The notes under the pieces are model-generated. The model did no database searches. It saw only the letters and a program-made list of their open reading frames with translations, and was not told where the DNA came from. DNA of 64,000 nucleotides. It comes from Chelatococcus caeni (GTDB lineage Bacteria; Pseudomonadota; Alphaproteobacteria; Rhizobiales; Beijerinckiaceae). Position numbers and translations under genes: made by a program. Positions 17,001 through 23,167 of the stretch are shown here, piece by piece. Position 1 is the stretch's first letter, and each line of letters begins with the position of its first letter. Location: assembly GCF_014196925.1 (NCBI RefSeq), contig NZ_JACIEN010000010.1, forward strand, positions 1-64,000, read 5' to 3'.

Positions 17001-17034
17001 GCGTGAAGCGGATGGGGGCCTTTGTCTCGCTCAT
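14014..17034 (-). CDS. fdhA: NAD-dependent formate dehydrogenase, alpha subunit (Mo/W-bis-MGD), with repeat-derived insert
   Basis: 1006 residues. An N-terminal [2Fe-2S] domain (Cys40, 53, 56, 70) is followed by two [4Fe-4S] ferredoxin motifs (CIACGLCARAC from residue 237, then CVACGECVQACPTG), the CPWCGVGC cluster site from residue 320, and the catalytic domain with Cys461 in RLCHASS where other enzymes carry Sec or Cys. It oxidises formate to CO2 and passes electrons to the beta subunit. The layout is that of Methylorubrum extorquens Fdh1A. Residues about 151-201 are translated from a dispersed repeat (16434-16582) between the 2Fe-2S and ferredoxin domains, and the frame stays open. Its ATG overlaps the beta-subunit stop by 4 bp. 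No fdhD or fdhE is seen nearby. Confidence 0.95.
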   Translation of the reverse strand: MSETKAPIRFTLDGREITALPGETVWQAARRAGTDIPHLCHLPEPGYRPDGNCRACMVEIEGERVLAASCIRKPTPGMVVHSASHRAEKARAMVFELLLADLPAREAAPDPDAPFWQWAERVGVTASRFANGRAVSPVQVAEIVAHENSGADPSPPGEGGSVRRTETGGVEAGNGSSGANRIPPPSPHPRRHLPHAGEDQALPLRAGDGSALPNHALLAQPLHDASHAAIAVNLDACIACGLCARACREVQVNDVIGMAFRGLDARPVFDIAEPMGTSTCVACGECVQACPTGALFEKSLMDAAAQQRTVVADRHVDSVCPWCGVGCLTRVAVKDDTIVQVDGRNGPANENRLCVKGRFGHDYIRHPHRLTVPLVRREDAPKRGDIVVDPANPWAVFREATWEEALDRAAGGLKRILDAHGPGALAGFGSAKGSNEEAYLFQKLVRQGFGTNNVDHCTRLCHASSVAALMEGVGSAAVSAPFNAALEADCILVIGARPAQNHPVAATYFKQAAKGGATLIVADPRGQDLMRHATHALRFKPGTDVALLNAMLNVIIDEKLYDEQYIQGHVDGFAALREKVAAFTPEAMEPVCGIPAETIRTVARTYARAERSIIFWGMGVSQHVHGTDNSRCLIALALITGQIGRPGTGLHPLRGQNNVQGASDAGLIPMVLPDYQSVADGDIRARFEDLWSRPLDPVRGLTVVEIIDAIHEGSIRAMYIMGENPAMSDPDQIHAREALARLEHLVVQDIFLTETAWHADVVLPASAHAEKLGTYTNTNRQVQLGRPAVPLPGKARQDVALIIEIANRLGLGWTYADVGEVYEEMRSVMPSLAHISWERVEREGSVTYPAPADDAPGTEILFAQGYPTKDGRARLVPADLSPPDELPDAEFPLVLTTGRLLEHWHTGSMSRRSSVLDAIEPEAMVAMHPGEIGRRGLTAGEMVRVETRRGTITLRLMADRQVAEGMIFIPFCYGEAPANVLTNPQLDPFGKIPEFKFCAARITPAG
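16434..16582 (-). repeat. Dispersed palindromic repeat (family A) inside fdhA, read in frame
   Basis: A roughly 149-bp element with hairpin ends (CTCCCC...GGGGAG on one side, CTCCCCC...GGGGGAG on the other). Its 41-bp core at 16526-16566 is identical, base for base, to 30125-30165 in an intergenic region, and the far ends also match (GCGGCGCCACCTCCCCC and GGGGGAGGATCAGGCC). Within fdhA it is translated as the peptide GEGGSVRRTETGGV plus about 35 further residues with no stop. The 41-bp core contains the palindrome CGGTCCGAAGGACCG. Confidence 0.9.
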
Positions 17035-18734
17035 CGTGCCGCTCCCGCCGCCGTGCCGTTGAAGAAGGCGAGGATCGAGCGCACCGGATTGGGCGCCGCC
17101 TGGCCGAGGCCGCAGATGGAAGCGTCACGCATCGCGGCGGAGAGGTCCTCCATCAGGTCGCGATCCCACTCGCCGGCTTCGATGAGGCGCACCATCTTGT
17201 CGGCGCCGGCGCGACAGGGCGTGCACTGGCCGCAGCTCTCGGCACGGAAGAAGCGCATGAGGTTGAGCGCGACGGCCCTGAGGTCGTCCCTGTCGGAGAG
17301 CACGACGACGGCATGGCTGCCGACGAAGGCGCCGTGCGGGTCGAGCGAGCCGAAGTCGAGCGGCACGTCGGCGAGGGCGGCGGGCAGGATGCCGCCGGAG
17401 GCGCCGCCGGGCAGATAGGCGGCGAAAGCGTGTCCCTCGGCCATGCCGCCGCAGAACTCGTCGATCAATTCGCGCGCCGTGATGCCCGCCGGCGCGACCT
17501 TGACGCCCGGCTCGCGCACGCGGCCGGAGACGGAGAAGGAGCGCAGACCCTTGTGCCCCCGCCGACCCTCGGCCGTGAACCAGTCGGCGCCGCGCGACAG
17601 GATGTCGGGGATCCAGGCGAGCGTCTCGACATTGTGGTTGAGCGTCGGGCGGCCGAAGAGGCCGACCTCGGCGATATAGGGCGGCCGGTGGCGCGGCAGG
17701 CCGCGCTTGCCTTCGATCGACTCGATCATCGCCGATTCTTCGCCGCAGATATAGGCGCCGGCGCCGCGCCTCAGCACGATGAAGCCGGGGGCGACGAGCC
17801 CCGCGCCTTCGAGCGCCGCGATCTCGCGCTTCAGGATCTTGCGCACGGCCGGATATTCGTCGCGCAGGTAGATGTAGATGCGCTCCACGCCCACCGCCCA
17901 GGCGGCGATCAGCATGCCCTCCAGCATGCGGTGCGGCGTGCGCTCCAGCCACCAGCGGTCCTTGAAGGTGCCGGGCTCGCCCTCGTCGGCGTTCACCGTC
18001 ATGAGCCGTGGAGCCGGCTGCGCCGCCACGGCCGCCCATTTGCGCCCGGCCGGGAAGCCCGCGCCACCGAGCCCGCGCAGGCCGGCGTCCGACAGCGCGG
18101 CGATCGTCTCCTCGCGGCTTTTCGCCCCGCTCTGGCAGGAGACGAAGGCGCGGTAGCCGCCAGCCTCGAGACAGGCGCTCAGCGTCTCGTACTCCGGCAC
18201 CTTCGCGTCGGTCGCACCTTCGGCCGCGAGCGCGGCGACCGTCGCGACCGTGGCGTGATCGACCGCCCGCTGTCCCACCTGCGCCGCAGGCGCCGTGGCG
18301 CAGCGGCCGATGCAGGGCGCGCGCACGACGCGCACTTCTTGCGGATCGACCGTGTCGGCGAGTGCCGCGACGAGGTCCTCGGCGCCGGCCAGCATGCAGG
18401 AGACGCTGTCGCAGACGCGGACGGTGACCGGCGGCAGGTCCGGCGCATCGTCGGCGATGACATCGAAATGGTGGTAGAAGCTCGCGACCTCGAAGACCTC
18501 GGCCTGGGCGAGGCCCATGGCCGCGGCGAGCGCATGGAGGTGGCGCGGGCGCAGCGCGCCGAAACGGTCCTGCAGGAGATGCAGATATTCGATCAGTCGG
18601 TCGCGCTGGAGCGGCGTCTCCGTGATGATGGCGCGCACCTCGCCGAGCGCGGCCTCGTCGAGCGGGCGGCCCTTGCCGACACTTGCCCGGCCCTTGCCGC
18701 GGGGCCTCGCCATCACCGCTTCGTCGTCGCTCAT
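17031..18734 (-). CDS. fdhB: NAD-dependent formate dehydrogenase, beta subunit (NuoE-NuoF fusion)
   Basis: 567 residues. The first 160 or so are NuoE-like with a thioredoxin-fold [2Fe-2S] site (VCDSVSC and APCIGRC). The rest is NuoF-like with the FMN/NADH region GGAGFPAGRKWAA and NADEGEPGTFKDR, then GAGAYICGEESAMIESIEG, and a C-terminal [4Fe-4S] site ESCGQCTPCRAG with a later Cys in DASICGLGQ. It transfers electrons from the alpha subunit to NAD+. The fused form matches Fdh1B of Methylorubrum extorquens. ATG 18734 gives a short basic N-terminus before the NuoE fold; the upstream extension is compositional shadow. It is the first gene of the two-gene operon, so its promoter must lie in 18735-19279. 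Confidence 0.94.
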   Translation of the reverse strand: MSDDEAVMARPRGKGRASVGKGRPLDEAALGEVRAIITETPLQRDRLIEYLHLLQDRFGALRPRHLHALAAAMGLAQAEVFEVASFYHHFDVIADDAPDLPPVTVRVCDSVSCMLAGAEDLVAALADTVDPQEVRVVRAPCIGRCATAPAAQVGQRAVDHATVATVAALAAEGATDAKVPEYETLSACLEAGGYRAFVSCQSGAKSREETIAALSDAGLRGLGGAGFPAGRKWAAVAAQPAPRLMTVNADEGEPGTFKDRWWLERTPHRMLEGMLIAAWAVGVERIYIYLRDEYPAVRKILKREIAALEGAGLVAPGFIVLRRGAGAYICGEESAMIESIEGKRGLPRHRPPYIAEVGLFGRPTLNHNVETLAWIPDILSRGADWFTAEGRRGHKGLRSFSVSGRVREPGVKVAPAGITARELIDEFCGGMAEGHAFAAYLPGGASGGILPAALADVPLDFGSLDPHGAFVGSHAVVVLSDRDDLRAVALNLMRFFRAESCGQCTPCRAGADKMVRLIEAGEWDRDLMEDLSAAMRDASICGLGQAAPNPVRSILAFFNGTAAGAAR

Positions 18735-18948
18735 TCCCTGTCGCTCTCCGCCGTCCGGGTCGCAGGCCGGATCGCTTTTCTGGTGCGATTCCAGACTGGT
18801 AGCACGCCGCCGGGGCGAGATCACGATTTCTTGCGGGAGCGGCGACCGATGCTGCCGGGGGAGTGCAGGTCCCACCGCCATGCCCGCGCCTACACGGCCG
18901 TCCGGCTGGCGCGGATGAAAACGGAAAGGGGCCACAACCTCCCCGCCC

Positions 18949-19038
18949 GTCATGGCCGCGCTTGTCGCGGCCATCCACGCCTTCCGGCGGCGCGCAGGCG
19001 TGGGTGGCATGGATGCCCGCGACAAGCGCGGGCATGAC
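18949..19038. repeat. Inverted repeat of two GC-rich hairpins between fdhB and pabB
   Basis: The left arm GTCATGGCCGCGCTTGTCGC continues to CCATCCACGCC. The right arm (GGCGTGGGTGGCATGGATGC to GGGCATGAC) is its imperfect reverse complement, and each arm also folds on itself around CTTG or CAAG. This is the GTCATGGCC/CTTGTC type of repeat widespread between genes in alphaproteobacteria. It occupies the middle of the 545-bp divergent region 18735-19279, which must also hold the promoters of the fdh and pab operons. I could not place those with confidence, and small open frames here look non-coding. Confidence 0.7.
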
Positions 19039-19279
19039 GGCGGAGACGGCCGGAAGACCATGTCAGCGCCGTGTGTCCTGTCCACGCCCCAAAGTGACGG
19101 CACCCGTTTCACACGCGAGATCGACGCGTTGAAGCCAAGCGGTCGAACCTCGACCGGGCAGCCGTGCGCTCGTCGCAGGCATCCACGCCCGTTCTCCGAC
19201 AGCCGGGGCTTGCGGACCGCCGGCGCGCGATCATAAATGCCGGCTCAGGAACCAGGCTGGGGGACGTCGGGCAGGGCCC

Positions 19280-20677
19280 ATGCAGATACGTGTTCTCGAC
19301 GGCCTTGATCCTGTGGACGCGGCGGCGCGCCTCGCGCCGCTCGGGCACCTGACCTTCCTCGACAGTGCCCGCGACGGCGGCCTCGGCCGTTACGCCTATG
19401 TGGCCGCCGATCCGTTCGGCATCTTCTCGGTGCGCGACGGGCGCTGCTTCTGGGATGGGGAGCGTCTCGGCGAGCCTTTCGTCCCGGCGCTGAAGGCGCG
19501 CCTTGCCGCTTTCCGGCAGGACAGGCTGGCGGACCTGCCGCCCTTCCAGGGCGGGGCGGCCGGCTTCCTCGCCTACGATCTCGCGCGCGCCTTCGAGAGG
19601 CTGCCCCCGCCGGCGGCCGGGGCTGGCGCGGTGCCCGAGGCGGTGCTGCCCTTCTACGACGTCGTCCTTGCCTTCGACCTCGCCGCCCCCCGCGCCTTCC
19701 TCGTCTCCACCGGCTGGCCCGAGACCGACCCCGCCTTGCGTGAGCGGCGCGCCGGGCAGCGGGCGGAGGCCTTTCTCGACCGGCTGCGGCAGCCGGCACC
19801 GCCAATGCGCGGCAATCCGGCGATCGCCTCCGATGCCTGGGTCGCGGACTTCCCGCGTGACGATTATCTCGCCCTCGTGCGTCGCACCGTCGACTACATC
19901 CTGGCGGGCGACATCTTCCAGGCTTGCCTCGCCCAGCGCTTCGAGGCCCCTCTGCCGCCGGGCTTCGACGGCTGGGCCTTCTACCGGCGCCTGCGCTCGG
20001 TCAATGCGGCGCCGTTCGGCGCCTGGCTCGACTACGACGAGATCAAGGTCGCCTCCTCGTCGCCGGAACGGTTTCTGCGGCTCGACCGAGGCCACGTCGA
20101 GACGCGGCCGATCAAGGGCACCGCACCGCGCAGCGCCGACCCGCAGGAGGATGCCGCCCTCGCGGCGGCGCTCGCCGCTTCCGAGAAGGACCGGGCCGAG
20201 AACCTGATGATCGTCGATCTTCTGCGCAACGACCTCTCGCGCGTCTGCCGGCCGGGCAGCGTGCTGGAGCCGGCGCTGTGTGCGCTGGAGAGCTATGCCA
20301 ACGTGCATCACCTCGTCTCGACCGTGACGGGCGAGCTCGAGGCCGGGCGCGATGCCGTCGATCTCATCGCCGCGACCTTTCCGGGCGGGTCCATCTCCGG
20401 TGCGCCGAAGATCCGCGCCATGGAGATCATCGCCGAGCTCGAGCGCCACGCCCGCGGCGTCTTCTGCGGGGCCATCGGCTTCATCGGCTTTTCCGGCGAC
20501 ATGGACCTCAACATCGCCATCCGCACGGTGACGCTCGCCGGCGGCAGGGCCGTGGTGCAGGCGGGCGGCGGCATCACCATGCTCTCCGACCCGCCGGCGG
20601 AATATGAAGAGACGATGGTGAAGGCCCGTCGTATCTTCGAGGCCTTCGCCGGTTTGGCAGCAGGCGAGGCGGCGTGA
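19280..20677 (+). CDS. pabB: Aminodeoxychorismate synthase component I
   Basis: 465 residues of the chorismate-binding family. The PIKGT motif (ETRPIKGTAPRS, near residue 278) carries the Lys that marks aminodeoxychorismate synthase, where anthranilate synthase has Ala (PIAGT). Further family blocks are DIFQACLAQRF, ENLMIVDLLRNDLSRV, HHLVSTVTGEL, FPGGSISGAPKIRAMEII and RTVTLAGG. It aminates chorismate with ammonia from PabA for p-aminobenzoate and folate. ATG 19280 follows a weak GGGCAGGG ribosome binding site. It is the first gene of a tight pabB-pabA-pabC operon, with a 3-nt gap to pabA. Confidence 0.93.
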   Translation: MQIRVLDGLDPVDAAARLAPLGHLTFLDSARDGGLGRYAYVAADPFGIFSVRDGRCFWDGERLGEPFVPALKARLAAFRQDRLADLPPFQGGAAGFLAYDLARAFERLPPPAAGAGAVPEAVLPFYDVVLAFDLAAPRAFLVSTGWPETDPALRERRAGQRAEAFLDRLRQPAPPMRGNPAIASDAWVADFPRDDYLALVRRTVDYILAGDIFQACLAQRFEAPLPPGFDGWAFYRRLRSVNAAPFGAWLDYDEIKVASSSPERFLRLDRGHVETRPIKGTAPRSADPQEDAALAAALAASEKDRAENLMIVDLLRNDLSRVCRPGSVLEPALCALESYANVHHLVSTVTGELEAGRDAVDLIAATFPGGSISGAPKIRAMEIIAELERHARGVFCGAIGFIGFSGDMDLNIAIRTVTLAGGRAVVQAGGGITMLSDPPAEYEETMVKARRIFEAFAGLAAGEAA

Positions 20678-20680
20678 GCC

Positions 20681-21286
20681 ATGATCGTCGTCATCGACAA
20701 TTACGATTCCTTCGTCTTCAACATCGCGCGCTACCTGCGCGAGCTCGGCCGCGAGGTGACGGTCGTGCGCAACGATGCGGTGGATGTCGAAGGGCTGGCC
20801 GCCATGCGTCCCGCCGCGATCGTCCTCTCGCCGGGGCCGTGCACGCCCACGGAGGCCGGCGTCTCCTGCGAGGTCGTGCGCACCTTTTCCGGGCGGGTGC
20901 CGCTCCTCGGCATCTGCCTCGGCCACCAGTGCATCGGCGAGGTCTTCGGCGGGCAGGTGGTGCGCGCCCGGGTGCCGATGCACGGGCGTGCGGCGCCGGC
21001 GCTGCACGAAGGGGAGGGGCTCTTCGCCGGCCTGCCGCAGCCGCTCGCCGTCGGGCGCTACCATTCCCTGATCGTCACGCTCGACGATGAAGCCGGGCCG
21101 TTGTGCGTGACGGCCCGCTCGCCCGAAGGCGAGATCATGGCGCTCGCGCACCGCGCGCATCCGACCTACGGCATCCAGTTCCATCCCGAATCCGTGCTGA
21201 CGCCGCAGGGCAAGGCGCTGCTCGCCAATTTTCTCGCCGCCGCCGAGCGGTTCGCCGCCAACGGGGAGGGCATATGTTCGTCCTGA
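20681..21286 (+). CDS. pabA: Aminodeoxychorismate synthase component II, glutamine amidotransferase
   Basis: 201 residues, class I glutamine amidotransferase. VIDNYDSFVFNIARYL opens the fold. The nucleophile Cys lies in GICLGHQCIGE, and the catalytic His-Glu pair in IQFHPESVLTPQG. It supplies ammonia from glutamine to PabB; in many bacteria the same protein also serves TrpE. The gene starts 3 nt after pabB ends, and its last 13 bp overlap the start of pabC, so the three are translationally coupled. Confidence 0.94.
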   Translation: MIVVIDNYDSFVFNIARYLRELGREVTVVRNDAVDVEGLAAMRPAAIVLSPGPCTPTEAGVSCEVVRTFSGRVPLLGICLGHQCIGEVFGGQVVRARVPMHGRAAPALHEGEGLFAGLPQPLAVGRYHSLIVTLDDEAGPLCVTARSPEGEIMALAHRAHPTYGIQFHPESVLTPQGKALLANFLAAAERFAANGEGICSS

Positions 21287-22143
21287 ACGGCGAGATCCAT
21301 GAAGGCACCACGGCCGCGCTCGACCTGCGCGACCGCGGCCTGACGCTTGGCGACGGCCTGTTCGAGACCATCCTCGTCGTCTCCGGCCGCCCCTTCATGC
21401 TCGACGCGCACCTCGACCGGCTCTGTTCTGCCGCGGCCGAGCTTCGCCTGCCAGTGGAGCGCGAAGCGTTTGTCCGCGCGGTTGCCATGCTGCTGGCCGA
21501 AGCCGCCGCCGGCGATTGTGCGCTGCGCCTTGCCGTGACGCGCGGCCCCGGTGCCCGCGGGCTGCGCATTCCCGCCGATGCGGCGCCGAACCTCCTCGTC
21601 ACCATGGCGCCGTGGCAGCCGTCGATGGCCTTCACCGAGATCGCGCTCGCCACCGTCGGCATCCGCCGCAACGAGACCTCGCCGCTGTCGCGGATGAAGA
21701 CGCTCGCCTATCTCGACAACGTGCTGGCGCTGGAGGAGGCCGCGGCCCGGGGCGCCGACGATGCCCTTGTCCTCAACACGGGGGCGCGCGTGGCCGCGAC
21801 GAGCATGGCCAATCTCTTCATCATCCAGGGAAGCGGGCTCCTGACCCCGCCCGTCCGTGACGGCGTGCTGCCCGGCACGCTGCGGGCCTTCCTCCTCGCG
21901 CAGGCGGCGAAAGCGGGACTTGCAGCGCGCGAAGCCCCGCTCGCGCCGGAGGACCTCTTCGAGGCCGATGCCGTTCTCGCCACCAACAGCCTGCGCCTCG
22001 TCATGCAGGCGGCGGCGCTCGATGGGCGCCCCCTGCCACGCCGCGCGGAAAAGACGGCGGCGGCCCTGCGCGGGCTGGTCCGCGAGGCCATCTCCGCAGC
22101 CTGCGGCCGCGATCCCTTCGCAGCCGGTTCTGCCGTGGGATGA
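21274..22143 (+). CDS. pabC: Aminodeoxychorismate lyase / class IV aminotransferase
   Basis: 289 residues of the PLP-dependent fold type IV family. It shows GLTLGDGLFETILV near the start, the PLP Lys in SRMKTLAYLDNVLA, and the C-terminal ATNSLRLVMQ block. In this operon position it should convert 4-amino-4-deoxychorismate to p-aminobenzoate and pyruvate, completing the pathway begun by PabB and PabA. D-amino acid or branched-chain aminotransferase is the alternative for the fold, but the context favours PabC. ATG 21274 overlaps pabA by 13 bp and is preceded by ACGGGGAGGG. Confidence 0.9.
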   Translation: MFVLNGEIHEGTTAALDLRDRGLTLGDGLFETILVVSGRPFMLDAHLDRLCSAAAELRLPVEREAFVRAVAMLLAEAAAGDCALRLAVTRGPGARGLRIPADAAPNLLVTMAPWQPSMAFTEIALATVGIRRNETSPLSRMKTLAYLDNVLALEEAAARGADDALVLNTGARVAATSMANLFIIQGSGLLTPPVRDGVLPGTLRAFLLAQAAKAGLAAREAPLAPEDLFEADAVLATNSLRLVMQAAALDGRPLPRRAEKTAAALRGLVREAISAACGRDPFAAGSAVG

Positions 22144-22261
22144 CACGGAGGCCCGCAAGGGATTATGCTGCGTCAGCAGGTCGCAGCTCGACGTGACCAG
22201 CGCAGAAGGGGGCAGCGCCATCTCGGGCCTCGCGACCGCCACGGTTTGCGGAGGCAGAGCC

Positions 22262-23050
22262 ATGGTCTTCCATGTCATTTCCGGGCCCAACGACGACGTC
22301 CACGTTCCCGCGGTTCGCAAGATCACGGTCGGTGACCTCTGGCAGGCGCTCGCACGCGGGCTCGAGGACTTCCGGGAAATGCCGAGCCACCTGCCTTTCC
22401 TCATCATCATCTATCCCGTGATGGGGCTGCTGCTCGGGCGGGCGACCTACGACAACAACCTGATGCCGCTGGTCTATCCGCTCATCACCGGCTTCGCGCT
22501 GATCGGTCCCTTCGCCGCCATCGGCCTCTATGAGATGAGCAAGCGGCGCGAGCAGGGCCTCGACACCTCGTGGAAGCACGCCTTCGACGTGCTGCGCTCG
22601 CCCTCCATCTGGGCAATCGGCGCGCTGGCGGTGGCGCTGATGGCGATCTTCTTCGTCTGGGTCACCACCGCCCATGCCATCTACCAGTCGATCTTCGGCA
22701 TCGATGCGCCAAAGCCCATGAACGAGTTCTTCGCCACTATCCTCGGCACGCCCGAGGGGCTGCGCCTCATCGTGATCGGCAATATCGTCGGGCTCGGCTT
22801 CGCCCTCGTCGTGCTGCTCCTCAGCGCCGTCTCCTTCCCCATGCTGGTCGACCGGGACGTGGGCGCGGCCGTGGCGGTGGCGACCTCGATCAAGGCGGCC
22901 CTTGTCAACCCGATCCCCATCCTCGTCTGGGGTCTCGTGGTCGCGATCAGCCTGCTCGCCGGCGCGCTGCCGCTCTTCGTCGGCCTCGCCGTCGTCCTGC
23001 CGGTGCTGGGCCACGCCACGTGGCACCTCTACCGCAAGCTGGTGGTCTGA
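22262..23050 (+). CDS. DUF2189 integral membrane protein
   Basis: 262 residues with about six membrane spans. The N-terminal amphipathic lead (VPAVRKITVGDLWQALARGL) precedes hydrophobic hairpins with the family blocks YPVMGLLLGRATYDNNLMPL, ITGFALIGPFAAIGLYEMSK and SFPMLVDRDVGAAVAVATSI. DUF2189 proteins are widespread in proteobacteria, often near respiratory genes, and have no known activity. It lies alone between the pab operon (118 bp upstream) and a metal ATPase (117 bp downstream). ATG 22262 matches the family start. Confidence 0.9.
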   Translation: MVFHVISGPNDDVHVPAVRKITVGDLWQALARGLEDFREMPSHLPFLIIIYPVMGLLLGRATYDNNLMPLVYPLITGFALIGPFAAIGLYEMSKRREQGLDTSWKHAFDVLRSPSIWAIGALAVALMAIFFVWVTTAHAIYQSIFGIDAPKPMNEFFATILGTPEGLRLIVIGNIVGLGFALVVLLLSAVSFPMLVDRDVGAAVAVATSIKAALVNPIPILVWGLVVAISLLAGALPLFVGLAVVLPVLGHATWHLYRKLVV

Positions 23051-23104
23051 GCGGACCGCAGGGCGGCCATGCGCGCCCTGCGATCGAAAAGCGCCGGATG
23101 CCGT

Positions 23105-23135
23105 TTGACCCTGTAGTCGCTACAGGAATTATGGT
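23105..23135 (+). promoter_or_regulatory. MerR-family-type promoter with 19-bp spacer before the metal ATPase
   Basis: -35 TTGACC (23105-23110) and -10 TATGGT (23130-23135) are separated by 19 bp, the overlong spacing corrected by MerR-family activators. The spacer carries a perfect dyad, CCTGTAG-TCG-CTACAGG (23110-23126), as in CueR, ZntR, CadR or PbrR operators. Transcription would start near 23142, just before the ATG at 23168. No merR-type gene is in the window, so the regulator would act in trans. Confidence 0.78.
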
Positions 23136-23167
23136 GCCTGCCTGACCAGAAACGGACGGGCAGGTTC

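Noticed and set aside
14014-18734. Selenocysteine-containing formate dehydrogenase
   Set aside because: The active-site codon gives Cys (RLCHASS) and no in-frame TGA is present at that place.
18863-19236. Small open frames (about 90 residues) in the fdhB-pabB gap
   Set aside because: They run through the palindromic repeat, lack ribosome binding sites and resemble no protein.
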